Shown: piece by piece, positions 9,211 through 17,806 of the stretch
How positions within the stretch are numbered: position 1 is the stretch's first letter
How the letters are laid out: the number at the start of each line of letters is the position of its first letter
NCBI GenBank assembly: GCA_903926465.1
Contig: CAIYJE010000160.1
Span: 1-64,000, forward strand
Length of the DNA: 64,000 nucleotides
Origin: an uncultured Planctomycetales bacterium
Lineage (GTDB): Bacteria > Planctomycetota > Planctomycetia > Isosphaerales > Isosphaeraceae
Direction: 5' to 3'
The notes under the pieces: model-generated
Seen by the model: only the letters and a program-made list of their open reading frames with translations
Databases searched by the model: none
What the model was told of the DNA's origin: nothing
Translations under genes and position numbers: made by a program

Positions 9211-10374
9211 ATGGCTAATCTGCTTGAGACCGAACGACTGGAGGGCAGCTCGCCTTCCGAGCCCGAAGCCAACAAGCTGTTCCGGATGGTGATGAAGTTC
9301 AAAGGCTCTGATCTTCACCTGAAGGTTGGACGTGCACCGGCGATGCGGCTTACCGGTGTGATCCGGGAAATGCAACTGCCAGAACTGACCTCGGCAGACA
9401 TGGAACGGCTGATGTATCCGCTGCTGACGGCCCGCCAGCGAACCATTCTGGACGAAGAGGGTGGAGTCGACTTCGCGCATATCGTATACGACCCGGGCGG
9501 CCTTCAGACCCGATTCCGTGTGAACCTGTTCAAGCAACGGGGATTCTTGAGCCTGGTTGCCAGACGGGTGAACGCCACCGTTCCGAGCTTTGAAGGACTG
9601 GGCTTACCACCGGTCCTGGGTGAAATTGCAACCGATGATCAGGGGATCATCATCCTGGCGGGTGTGACGGGTTCAGGCAAATCGACCACGATTGCCTCCA
9701 TGCTCAATTATGTGAACGCCCGCGAACGCTGCCATATTATGACGATCGAAGATCCGATCGAGTTCACATTTGTGGACGATAAGTGCCTGATCAATCAGCG
9801 TGAGGTCGGCATCGACGTCATTAACTGGGAAGTTGCGCTTAAGCACGCGGTGCGGCAAGACCCCGATATCATCTTGGTGGGTGAAATGCGTGACCGAGAA
9901 ACCTTCTCGGCCGCGCTTCACGCTGCGGAAACCGGTCACCTGGTGTTTGGAACGATTCACGCCTCAAGCGCTCCTTCCACCATCAGCCGTATTTTGGACC
10001 TCTTCCCCCAAGACATGCACCATGCCATGCGGCAAAACCTGGCGTTCAACCTGAAAGCAATCATTGCTCAGAAGTTGTTGCCAACCAACAAGGATTGGTC
10101 TGCAAAAACCGGCCAGACCCGTATTCCGACGTGCGAGATCATGCGTATGAACCCCACAGTACGCAAGCTGATCTTGAACGAAGAAGACATCAAACTGGCC
10201 CAGGCGATCCGGATGGGCAAAGATGAAGGTATGCAGGACTTCACCATGAGTCTTTGCGGCCTGGTGCAGGCCGAGAAGGTTGACCGGTCGGTTGCCTTTG
10301 AAGTTGCGCCCAACCCTGAGGCCTTGAAGATGGTCCTCAAGGGGATTAATCTGTCCGAACCTGGTATCCTTTGA
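9211..10374 (+). CDS. pilT: PilT-type twitching/retraction ATPase
   Basis: Hexameric secretion ATPase of the PilT/PilU group, which powers retraction of type IV pili. From ATG 9211 it has 387 residues. Walker A GVTGSGKS is at 151-158, the Asp box MTIEDPIEF follows, Walker B reads IILVGEMRDRET (about 220) and the His box TGHLVFGTIHASS is at about 240-250. The N-terminal PAS-like region contains SDLHLKVG, typical of the family. PilT's C-terminal AIRxGK-type retraction motif appears as AIRMGKDEGM. Next to it are the GspE/PilB-type gene and a CvpA-like membrane gene, so the block likely forms a pilus or secretion module, although no pilin or secretin gene lies in the window. Confidence 0.93.
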   Translation: MANLLETERLEGSSPSEPEANKLFRMVMKFKGSDLHLKVGRAPAMRLTGVIREMQLPELTSADMERLMYPLLTARQRTILDEEGGVDFAHIVYDPGGLQTRFRVNLFKQRGFLSLVARRVNATVPSFEGLGLPPVLGEIATDDQGIIILAGVTGSGKSTTIASMLNYVNARERCHIMTIEDPIEFTFVDDKCLINQREVGIDVINWEVALKHAVRQDPDIILVGEMRDRETFSAALHAAETGHLVFGTIHASSAPSTISRILDLFPQDMHHAMRQNLAFNLKAIIAQKLLPTNKDWSAKTGQTRIPTCEIMRMNPTVRKLILNEEDIKLAQAIRMGKDEGMQDFTMSLCGLVQAEKVDRSVAFEVAPNPEALKMVLKGINLSEPGIL

Positions 10375-10470
10375 CCAGTTCGGACGTGCCGTTGCCATGG
10401 GCTGCCCGGGGAGACCTCGCGTTCCCGAGCGGCCTTCCTCGATCGCCGATCTTTCAGGATCCTGTTGCCG

Positions 10471-12225
10471 ATGAATCGTCGCCTGTCGCTGATCGTACTT
10501 GGTTTGCTGGCCGCCTTCGGTTTGCCAGGCTTTGCCTCCGCCGCTGAGGGCATGCTACTGCCCTTGGCCCAGTCGGCAACGCTGGTCCGGGGCCCCGGGC
10601 TTTATATCAATCTTTTCAAATTCGTACCGGTCGTCATCATCTACGTGCTCTGGGTCTGGACCACGCACTGGATTGAAAAAGATACGATCTCGATCCGAAA
10701 CGCGTTCTACACCATCTGGAATACGATCGCGTTCTTCACGGGTATTCTTGGGTTTGCATTGCTCTGGATTGTTCCCAATTACTACCTGGGTCTTGTCTTG
10801 TTGCTGGCGGCCTACTTCGGCCCCCTGTTCGCCTACATCTACAATCGCAACCAACTTGTGGATGAATTTGATCAGGTGATGACCAGCTATCATCTGGGCG
10901 AAGTGGCCAATGATGTGCTCGGTAAAGTTGGCCTTGGTCCGATGTTCAACAAAGATGTTGATACCGAGGACAAACTGGGGCCGCCGATCACGTTCATCGG
11001 GAAATCCCTGGGTGGTGCCAAGGAAGATAGTTCCCGGGTGAGCCGGGCCGAGGAATCGCCCGAATACTACAACGCCAAAGAACTGTTTTATGACGCTATT
11101 CAGCGTCGAGCCACCGATATTGCCATCGAGCCAACGGCCGAGGCAACCTCGATTCGGTATCGCATTGATGGGGTCTGGGCCAATGCCGAGCCGTTTGAAC
11201 GGGCGATTGGCGATTCCGTGACCAATATCATCAAGGTTCTTTCTGCCCTTGATATCGCAGAACATCGCAAGCCGCAGGATGGTTCGTTCTCACTGAAGGC
11301 CGAGGGTCGAGATATCGACGTCCGAGTGGCTACCTCAGGGACCAAGGCTGGCGAGAAAGTTGCGATCCGGATCCTCGATAAAACGCAAAACGTTTCCAAG
11401 CTTGAAGAAACGGGAATGCGTCCCAAAATGGTTCAGCAACTCAAAGAGTTGCTTGCCCAACCGAATGGTTTGCTGCTGTGCACCGGGCCAACTGGGGCCG
11501 GAAAAAGTACCACTGTTTATGCCTGTCTTCGAGATATCGACCGTTTTCTGAAGAACGTGGTCACGGTTGAAGAACCGATTGAGTTTCATGTTGATAACGT
11601 CAGTCAGATGGAGATCAATACCAAGACTGGCCAAGACTACGCCAACACACTGCGGTCATTGTTGCGCCAGCAACCAGACGTTGTGATGATTGGTGAAATC
11701 CGCGACAAGGAAACGGCGGGGGTTGCTTCTCAGGCGGCTTCTGCGGGCAACATGGTCATTTCCACGCTTCACGCGACCGACGCGATCACAGCCGTGAATC
11801 GGATGCTTCATGAGATGGATGTCGAGCCGAACATCCTGGCGGCAGGGCTTTCCGCGGTGCTCTCTCAGCGGCTTGTTCGCAAGCTCTGTGAAACCTGCAA
11901 AGAGCCCTACAAGCCCAAGCCCGAGTTCCTGAAGAAAGCGAATTTGCCAGCCGATAAGGTTGACGTATTTTACAAGCCGCCCACGGCTCCTGAGCAGGTT
12001 TGCCCGGATTGCGGTGGCAATGGATATATTGGCCGCACGGGAATCTTCGAACTGCTGATTGTTGACGAGCCAATCAGAGATCTGATTCGCACTGGCAATC
12101 CTTCTGAGAATGCCATCAAGGCTGCGGCCCGCAAGAATGGCATGGTTTACCTGACCGAAGATGGCCTGCGGCAGGTCATTCAGGGAAATACCTCGATTGA
12201 CGAACTGATGCGTGTGGTCAAGTAA
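10471..12225 (+). CDS. GspE/PilB-type secretion ATPase with N-terminal membrane domain
   Basis: A 584-residue protein from ATG 10471. The C-terminal two-thirds is a complete GspE/PilB/TadA ATPase: Walker A GPTGAGKST at about 339, Asp box TVEEPIEF, Walker B DVVMIGEIRDKET, His box NMVISTLHATD, and a four-cysteine zinc motif (CETC at 473, CPDC at 511). The N-terminal ~130 residues are unusual. There is a signal-like hydrophobic segment (about 5-25) and then three or more hydrophobic helices around 45-65 and 80-125, where PilB normally has a soluble N1 domain. The ATPase would thus be anchored in the membrane. It is preceded by pilT and followed by a membrane protein gene. Confidence 0.88.
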   Translation: MNRRLSLIVLGLLAAFGLPGFASAAEGMLLPLAQSATLVRGPGLYINLFKFVPVVIIYVLWVWTTHWIEKDTISIRNAFYTIWNTIAFFTGILGFALLWIVPNYYLGLVLLLAAYFGPLFAYIYNRNQLVDEFDQVMTSYHLGEVANDVLGKVGLGPMFNKDVDTEDKLGPPITFIGKSLGGAKEDSSRVSRAEESPEYYNAKELFYDAIQRRATDIAIEPTAEATSIRYRIDGVWANAEPFERAIGDSVTNIIKVLSALDIAEHRKPQDGSFSLKAEGRDIDVRVATSGTKAGEKVAIRILDKTQNVSKLEETGMRPKMVQQLKELLAQPNGLLLCTGPTGAGKSTTVYACLRDIDRFLKNVVTVEEPIEFHVDNVSQMEINTKTGQDYANTLRSLLRQQPDVVMIGEIRDKETAGVASQAASAGNMVISTLHATDAITAVNRMLHEMDVEPNILAAGLSAVLSQRLVRKLCETCKEPYKPKPEFLKKANLPADKVDVFYKPPTAPEQVCPDCGGNGYIGRTGIFELLIVDEPIRDLIRTGNPSENAIKAAARKNGMVYLTEDGLRQVIQGNTSIDELMRVVK

Positions 12226-12296
12226 GCCAGATCAAATCCCAGCCTCAACATAAGCCAGATTAAGACCCAGGCCACAACTTTTGGAGCCAGGACCCG

Positions 12297-12953
12297 ATGA
12301 GTTGGATTGCAGACGCGGTGGTGAGCCTTGCTATTCTTGGAATCACCTATGCGCTGGCCAGCGAGGGGTGTTTTGGGGCTGCCGTGGCTGCCCTGAATAT
12401 TCTTTTCTCGATCTTGATTGCGCTGAATTTTTATGAGCCGCTGGCTGATCTTGTTGTGAAGAACGCGGACTTCCTGTCGGGTTGGGCCGATCTCCTCTGC
12501 CTGGGGCTGCTTTTTCTGGTCTCGTTTGCCGCCTTCAAGTTTGGCACAGAGTCATTCACGCCGAACCAGCTTAGGTTACCGGCTCTCCCAGATATGCTGG
12601 GGCGGCTTGCATTTTCGTTGTTTGGGGCCACGCTCTGCGTGGGGTTTCTGCTGATCTTGCTGTACACCGCCCCCATTACACGGATCATCGGAGGCATGGG
12701 CTATGACCACCAGCCTCCCTTCAAGATGGGGATCGACCGCAAGCTTCTGGCCTTCATGCAGTACACTACAGGGACCACGTTTCCCTGGTACGAAAAAGAT
12801 GGCGTGGATGACCCCGTGTACGGCAAGGCCAAGATTTTTGATCGCAAGGGGGGCTGGTTGATCGATCACCAGAACGCTCGCCCCTACCCCACAAGCGGAT
12901 TTGGCAAGGTTCCTGCCCCAGAAACTCCAGCCGATATCCCCGTCACTCAGTGA
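12297..12953 (+). CDS. CvpA-like membrane protein
   Basis: A 218-residue protein with four hydrophobic segments in the first ~125 residues (about 8-25, 27-45, 60-80 and 100-122), followed by a ~90-residue hydrophilic tail. The arrangement and the opening segments (WIADAVVSLAILGITYALASEG) resemble the CvpA family, named for a colicin V production protein, but the match is by eye. It begins 71 bases after the GspE-type gene and is followed by a strong terminator, so it is probably the last gene of the hisF-pilT-gspE transcript. Its role in that module is unknown. Confidence 0.6.
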   Translation: MSWIADAVVSLAILGITYALASEGCFGAAVAALNILFSILIALNFYEPLADLVVKNADFLSGWADLLCLGLLFLVSFAAFKFGTESFTPNQLRLPALPDMLGRLAFSLFGATLCVGFLLILLYTAPITRIIGGMGYDHQPPFKMGIDRKLLAFMQYTTGTTFPWYEKDGVDDPVYGKAKIFDRKGGWLIDHQNARPYPTSGFGKVPAPETPADIPVTQ

Positions 12954-13000
12954 ACCGCCCTTCCAGGCGGTACGGCCAAACAGATATTGGCGATCGAACC

Positions 13001-13030
13001 AAACAGCCCAGGATTTCTCCTGGGCTGTTT
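13001..13030 (+). terminator. Terminator after CvpA-like gene
   Basis: Perfect 13-bp arms (AAACAGCCCAGGA and TCCTGGGCTGTTT) flank a TTTC loop, followed by CATTTT. This closes the plus-strand block that starts with hisF. The opposite-strand gene ending at 13073 may also use it. Confidence 0.85.
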
Positions 13031-13072
13031 CATTTTCCGGATTGTCTGTGCGTCTTGCTGTTGCAAACAGGC

Positions 13073-13624
13073 TTAGTGGTTCGAATCCTGGACCGAAGAG
13101 GCAACGGAACGGGCCAGGCGGGGGTCGGTCCTGCGGTCCACAAGCTGGAAGAGGGGACGGTTTGAACCTTGTGTGGTCTGAGCCTGCACTTTATACGTGA
13201 GTACCTGGCCAGATTCTGTTTCCACGACAAGCAGTGGTGACCATCCTTGCCCTTGCGTTCCGATATCGAGCGCCGTCATCAGGAAGTGGGGATTTGATCC
13301 TGGCGTGAGGCCAAAGTCTTTGGCCAGATCTCGTTCCGCAAAATCCGATAAGATCTGAGTGGTGCTGACGGTTTTTTTGTAGTCTGGAACCGCGGCGAGT
13401 AACTGGGCCGTACTCTTGTTCAAGATGTAAACGGCCTCTTGGGTCCAGACGCCCCCTTTTTGGTCACGATCCACCGATACCGACCCTGTGACCATCACGC
13501 GTTCGTTCCAGCGATCGCTACCGACCGCTCCGAGCCTTGGCAAGCGGGAGGTCCCGATTAGCCAACCGGTGAGAACACCACCCAACATCCCGATCGTCAA
13601 CCAATTCGATGCCGACAGGCGCAT
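13073..13624 (-). CDS. Membrane-anchored protein, unknown function
   Basis: A 183-residue protein from ATG at 13624; the frame stays open upstream but the MRLSASNWLTIGMLGG segment gives the natural start. Residues about 8-25 form one hydrophobic N-terminal helix (signal anchor). The rest is polar and probably outside the cytoplasm. It has an internal region GGVWTQEAVYILNKSTAQLLAAVP that may bind nucleic acid or protein, though no known fold was recognised. It faces the DUF1570-like gene head to head, 147 bases apart, so the two may share a control region. Confidence 0.6.
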   Translation of the reverse strand: MRLSASNWLTIGMLGGVLTGWLIGTSRLPRLGAVGSDRWNERVMVTGSVSVDRDQKGGVWTQEAVYILNKSTAQLLAAVPDYKKTVSTTQILSDFAERDLAKDFGLTPGSNPHFLMTALDIGTQGQGWSPLLVVETESGQVLTYKVQAQTTQGSNRPLFQLVDRRTDPRLARSVASSVQDSNH

Positions 13625-13771
13625 TTGACTCCTCCGCAGGATCCTGGTGCTGGCCGGTTGTGCGTGCAGGATTCTGGCCTGTCCTCCCCGGTCCGTCCAG
13701 AGCGAATATGGCGTGGGGCCCTGGCGTCTATCTTCGATCAAACCGGTCGGATCGTCCTGGAGAGCGTTTGA

Positions 13772-15316
13772 ATGATCAATTTCTTGGTGCTGTCTCTGGC
13801 AAGTTTGGGGTTCTTGCAAGTGCCGCCCGCGCCAATCTCCAGGTTCGAGCAAGGGCTGGAACTCAGACGCGAACTGACGGCAATCGAAAATCATGAGACC
13901 CAGGCCCTGAGCAAACTGGTTGAATCTTTGAGGAACGCTGGAGATAAGCCCGAAGCGGATGAGGTTACTCAGCGGATCTTGCCTCCTTATTCAGCCTCTG
14001 CGCCGGAATCCTTTGCCCCTCTCCTGGAAATTGTCTCCAGGTTTGAAAAGCCTGAACCTGCTCAGCGCTCCGAAGAGATCCAGATCCGTGAGCAGACCCT
14101 GGCTCAGTTACTAACTCTGGCGAACAAGGCGGCTGCTCCAGGAGTGGGCTGTTACTCACTGGCCGATCGTTGTCTCAGAGAGATCTTGATCCGGGACCCC
14201 GATCACGCGGAAGCTCGCCGTCTGCTCGGTTTTGTTCCAACCAAGAGTGGTTGGGCCACGCCATTTGCAATTGAGCAGCAGAAAGCCGGCAAAGTGCGGC
14301 ATCCCATCTATGGATGGGTCCCAACCTCGTGGGTCGAGCACCTGGATCGAGATGAGCTTCCAGGGCTGGTCATCACGCGTGACGAGCCAAGCCAGTGGCT
14401 GGAGGCAGACAAGGCCGACGCCTTGAGGGCCGAATTTTTCGGTCGGCCCTGGATGATCACCACACCCCATTTCAAGATACGAGCCAACACCGCGCTCCGC
14501 AAAGCGATTGCCTTCGAGCGCCGCCTTGAGCAATTTCATGACCTGTTCTTCTCGCTACTCGGCGATGTGATTGGTCGCGAGAGATTGCCACTCGCCCAGC
14601 GGTTTGCCAAAACCAAGACCGGCAGTCCTTCGGCCGTCCACCGTTATGAGGTCTGGTTTTTTGCTGATCGTGCAGACTATTCAGACTATTTCAAACGCAC
14701 CTTCCGAAAGGATGAGCTGATCAGCCTTGGCTATTTCATGCCCCCAAGTGAGGCAAAACTCTTCAAAACAACCCCTCGGTCTTATTTCTACGACGACCCG
14801 AATCCGGCGATTGACACCGAGTCCACCCTGTTTCATGAGGCCTCACATCAGTTGCTTTTCGAGTCTGCTGGGGCATCGAAGTTTGAACGAAACTCGGGCC
14901 ACCACTGGGTCTGGGAAGGACTGGGAACCTACTTTGAAACCGTCCAGGTTGATGCAGAGTCAGGGGTGATGGAGATCGGCTCCGCGAACGGCCCGCGGAT
15001 GGCTCAGGCTCGCTTGAGGCTTGTGGAGCGTAATGAGTACATTCCCATTCGCAGCCTGATTTCCCTGGACCGCTCTCAGTTTGAAGCCAATCCCGCAATC
15101 TACCTGCACTATGCAGAGTCCATGGCTTTGACTCTGTTCCTCATGCATGGAGAGAACGGCCGTTATCGCGAGGGCTTCCTGGACTATGTTCGGACTGGCT
15201 ATGAGGGTCGGCTTGGAGGGAGCCGAGGACTGGATCAGTTTCTGGGTGTGACTTACAACCAGCTTGATGCTGAATTCAAGACGTACCTCCAGAACTTACC
15301 CCGATCTCCCGAATGA
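13772..15316 (+). CDS. Exported DUF1570-like putative metallopeptidase
   Basis: A 514-residue protein from ATG 13772. A hydrophobic N-terminus (FLVLSLASLGFLQVPPAPIS) is a likely signal peptide. Residues about 25-190 are helical and TPR-like. The C-terminal half has an HExxH zinc-protease motif (FHEASHQL, first His at residue 355), followed about 25 residues later by WEGLGTYFE, which could supply the third metal ligand. This layout is common in planctomycete DUF1570 proteins of unknown substrate. The presence of HExxH supports a hydrolase, but activity is inferred. It stands alone between a divergent small gene and rpsR. Confidence 0.75.
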   Translation: MINFLVLSLASLGFLQVPPAPISRFEQGLELRRELTAIENHETQALSKLVESLRNAGDKPEADEVTQRILPPYSASAPESFAPLLEIVSRFEKPEPAQRSEEIQIREQTLAQLLTLANKAAAPGVGCYSLADRCLREILIRDPDHAEARRLLGFVPTKSGWATPFAIEQQKAGKVRHPIYGWVPTSWVEHLDRDELPGLVITRDEPSQWLEADKADALRAEFFGRPWMITTPHFKIRANTALRKAIAFERRLEQFHDLFFSLLGDVIGRERLPLAQRFAKTKTGSPSAVHRYEVWFFADRADYSDYFKRTFRKDELISLGYFMPPSEAKLFKTTPRSYFYDDPNPAIDTESTLFHEASHQLLFESAGASKFERNSGHHWVWEGLGTYFETVQVDAESGVMEIGSANGPRMAQARLRLVERNEYIPIRSLISLDRSQFEANPAIYLHYAESMALTLFLMHGENGRYREGFLDYVRTGYEGRLGGSRGLDQFLGVTYNQLDAEFKTYLQNLPRSPE

Positions 15317-15493
15317 ATGAACTTTCGTGGGAAGCCCGTGGTAGGTCGTTTCATCCTGCTCAGGCCAGGGGTATGGGCTCCCCCAGTGTTTGTAGACCAT
15401 GATTGGGTTGCACGGGTGGGAGAGCCGCCTTCGGCTGTCTTTTGGGGTTGTTAGTCTGTGCAATCCATCGTGAACCAATCTCGATTCAGTCAA

Positions 15494-15521
15494 TAAAAAA
15501 AGGCGACCGCTGGGGCCGCCT
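15494..15521 (-). terminator. rpsR terminator
   Basis: On the minus strand a hairpin with 5-bp arms (AGGCG/CGCCT) and an inner 2-bp extension is followed by a run of seven T residues. It lies 31 bases after the rpsR stop codon. Confidence 0.75.
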
Positions 15522-15551
15522 CTCGAAAAAAATGGGAATCGACCGGGTCGA

Positions 15552-15794
15552 TTATTCACCAACATATGGCAGCAGGGCCATGTAGCGCGCACGCTTGATG
15601 GCGGCGCTGGATGCCCGCTGGAACGCGGCGCAGTTACCGCTTCGCTTACGCGAAAACATCTTGCTCTGGTTGGTGCAGAGCTTCTTGAGCAGGCCAACGT
15701 CTTTGTAATCGACGTATGCAGGACGTGGACATCCGTCCGACGTGCAGAAGCGACAACGGTTCTTTCGGTTACGGCCAAATCGTTTACGGGGCAT
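15552..15794 (-). CDS. rpsR: 30S ribosomal protein bS18, zinc-type
   Basis: An 80-residue bS18 starting MPRKRFGRNRKNRCRFC at ATG 15794. S18 binds the platform of the 30S subunit next to S6. It has the CxxC pair in CRFC and later Cys in GCPRP, KLC and GNC, consistent with the cysteine-containing (C+) paralogue type. The conserved RARYMALLPY end is present. In many bacteria rpsR lies between rpsF, ssb and rplI; here it is alone, with its own terminator. The open frame extends upstream to 15968 but that part is not ribosomal-protein-like. Confidence 0.96.
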   Translation of the reverse strand: MPRKRFGRNRKNRCRFCTSDGCPRPAYVDYKDVGLLKKLCTNQSKMFSRKRSGNCAAFQRASSAAIKRARYMALLPYVGE

Positions 15795-15995
15795 GAAACT
15801 CAGTCCTCGACCCTGAATCCTGGATCGTCCAGAAGCAGATCCCTGTATTTCCCGATCCACGGAAAGCCTATAGCTTACAGAGGCTTGCAGATCCTCGTCA
15901 AGCGAAGCTGACCAGTGTCCGGGAATGATGTACCATCCCTCACCAGCTAGATTTCCATTTTTAGCCATGCACCCAGTGCCCGTCCAGGAGCGACC

Positions 15996-16601
15996 ATGGT
16001 CTCCCCCAAGCCATCAGCCGAGCGAACCTTCGAGGTCGAATTGAAATTCAAGGTGGAAGATCCCGAGATATTTCGGGCTCGGGTTCTGGAACTCACCGCA
16101 CGGGAACTCGGTATGGAATCCCAGGAAGACCTGTACCTGGCCCATCCCTCGCGAGATTTTGCCCAAACCGGAGAGGCGTTCCGGATCCGACGGATTGAGT
16201 CGCTTAATCGAATCACCTACAAAGGGCCCAGGCAGCCAGGGCCAACCAAGACACGGGAAGAGATTGAGATTGGCTTCGATTCTGGTCCCGAGGCATTCCA
16301 GGGGCTCCAGAAGGTTCTCTTCTCACTGGGTTTCCGGCCAGTCGCCACGGTTCGTAAGCAAAGAATCTCGTTCGAGGTCCAGAAACTTGGTCGAACGATT
16401 CTGGTTGTGATCGACGAAGTCGAGGGGCTTGGAACGTTTTCCGAGATCGAAACCATCGTTGAGGGGGCCTCGGAACTCGCTGGATCTCAGGCCGCGATTC
16501 AAAACCTGGCAATTCAGTTAGGACTTGACCCCCAGGCGGCCGAGCCTCGTTCGTATTTGAGAATGTTACTGGAAACCCATAAGCCGTCTGGCCCGATTTG
16601 A
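15996..16601 (+). CDS. CYTH-domain protein (class IV adenylate cyclase-like)
   Basis: A 201-residue protein in the CYTH (CyaB/thiamine triphosphatase) superfamily, a tunnel-shaped fold that binds triphosphates with metal. The signature ExExK appears as EVELKFKV (residues 13-20). Further family features are the FRIRRIE strand, the ITYKGPR strand and the acidic motif EVEGLGTFSEIE near residue 150. The length matches CyaB-type proteins. In other bacteria such enzymes act as adenylate cyclases or triphosphatases; which applies here cannot be told. The start at ATG 15996 is 201 bases from the divergent rpsR. Confidence 0.88.
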   Translation: MVSPKPSAERTFEVELKFKVEDPEIFRARVLELTARELGMESQEDLYLAHPSRDFAQTGEAFRIRRIESLNRITYKGPRQPGPTKTREEIEIGFDSGPEAFQGLQKVLFSLGFRPVATVRKQRISFEVQKLGRTILVVIDEVEGLGTFSEIETIVEGASELAGSQAAIQNLAIQLGLDPQAAEPRSYLRMLLETHKPSGPI

Positions 16602-16712
16602 GAAGACGTGGTAAAACCCGCCCCAGTCACCCGGACGGGTTGCGCCAGGAGCGTGCTTTCAAAGGGTTCCGAAGTCGTTTATTTGAAGCAAGTTAGCGCA
16701 GGGAGCACCGCC

Positions 16713-17564
16713 ATGGATCGGCCAAAATTCATCCCTAATAATGATACGCTGGAACCTCGTCTGCTGATGAGCGGCTTCAATCTCTTCAAGCCCTCAACCT
16801 CCTACAACGCCACCGCCGCCCAGCTTTCCACCTATCAGCAACGGCAGCAACGGATTAATAACCTGCCGTATTTTCTGGAAACCGTTTCGCCAGGCCGTCC
16901 ACTGCCAGCGAGCGTTGTCACCAGTATCCAGAACGACCTCCGATCCGTGGTCGGTAGGCTTGGCACCGCAAGTTCCAGCGGTTTGTACACTTACAATCGG
17001 AATCTGCGGACGTTAATCGCGGCTTCCTCGGTTAACAACGGCAATTACCAGCCGGTGCTGACCATGTTCAGCAAAAATTTGCAGTCAACCGGAATGCCAT
17101 CTGCAACCGTGCAATCGCTCACAAATTCCGTTCGGCAGCTTGCTCAGGTGGGCGTAAATACCACCACCAACTCAACATCGGTGGTGGCCAACGATACCTC
17201 GCTGATCTTGGAACTTTCCCTGGCTGTCGGCAAGCCGCTCGCTGCCCCCAAGTTACCGCATCTGGCTCAGGCCGATGTGGTTTCGGGCCATCCCGGCTAC
17301 ACCCGGAACCCCTTGCCTACGTTGATCGGGACCTACGAAGCCAACATGACTATGCTGATTACGAATTATCAAGGGACACACATCTTTGGGGCAGGCACCA
17401 CCGACTCCAAAGGCAACTACCAAATCACTTTGAAACAGGCTCTTCAGGTTGGCCATAACCGGCTTCAGGTCGTTGCCGTGGGCCCAGGTGGTATTGGTAG
17501 CCTTGGAAGCCCACCGCTGGGGCTGGTACTCATGCAAAGTACGCCTCGTGGACCGACCCGCTGA
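16713..17564 (+). CDS. Secreted LEPR-motif protein
   Basis: A 283-residue protein. ATG 16713 is chosen because AGGGAG lies 8-13 bases upstream and the planctomycete N-terminal motif LEPRLLMSG then falls at residues 11-19; a GTG at 16608 is in frame but unconvincing. The remainder is Ser/Thr/Asn-rich, with a low-charge central part and a C-terminal beta-sandwich-like section (VGHNRLQVVAVGPGGIGS) that resembles a bacterial Ig-like domain. It is probably exported to the surface. Function is unknown. The same type of N-terminal motif occurs in two other proteins of the window. Confidence 0.75.
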   Translation: MDRPKFIPNNDTLEPRLLMSGFNLFKPSTSYNATAAQLSTYQQRQQRINNLPYFLETVSPGRPLPASVVTSIQNDLRSVVGRLGTASSSGLYTYNRNLRTLIAASSVNNGNYQPVLTMFSKNLQSTGMPSATVQSLTNSVRQLAQVGVNTTTNSTSVVANDTSLILELSLAVGKPLAAPKLPHLAQADVVSGHPGYTRNPLPTLIGTYEANMTMLITNYQGTHIFGAGTTDSKGNYQITLKQALQVGHNRLQVVAVGPGGIGSLGSPPLGLVLMQSTPRGPTR

Positions 17565-17642
17565 TTTTCTGCCCTGGCGCGGCTGTAGACAAGGGATTGC
17601 AGCGGCGTTGGTAAGAATGGTTGACTTTTTTTAAAAATATGC

Positions 17643-17671
17643 TTGAGTCACGTAAAGAGTGATAGCATAGT
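17643..17671 (+). promoter_or_regulatory. Possible sigma70-type promoter of the RRM gene
   Basis: TTGAGT and CATAGT are separated by 17 bases in an AT-rich stretch unlike the surrounding DNA. This would leave a leader of about 130 bases before the RRM gene start. The match is partial and found by eye. Confidence 0.3.
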
Positions 17672-17806
17672 AGTATTGGCTAGATAGGTTTGCCTGCGTT
17701 TCCTGTGCCTCGTGGCACTCAGTGGACGATTTAGCCAACCCTCGACGGCAGCGTGAATTTGAGAGGACGCGGTCGCAGGACGGTTTCCGGAGAGAGCAAT
17801 CGGATC

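Noticed and set aside
13070-13095. tRNA T-loop-like sequence (GGTTCGAATCC)
   Set aside because: It lies at the end of the minus-strand coding region, and no acceptor, D or anticodon arm surrounds it.
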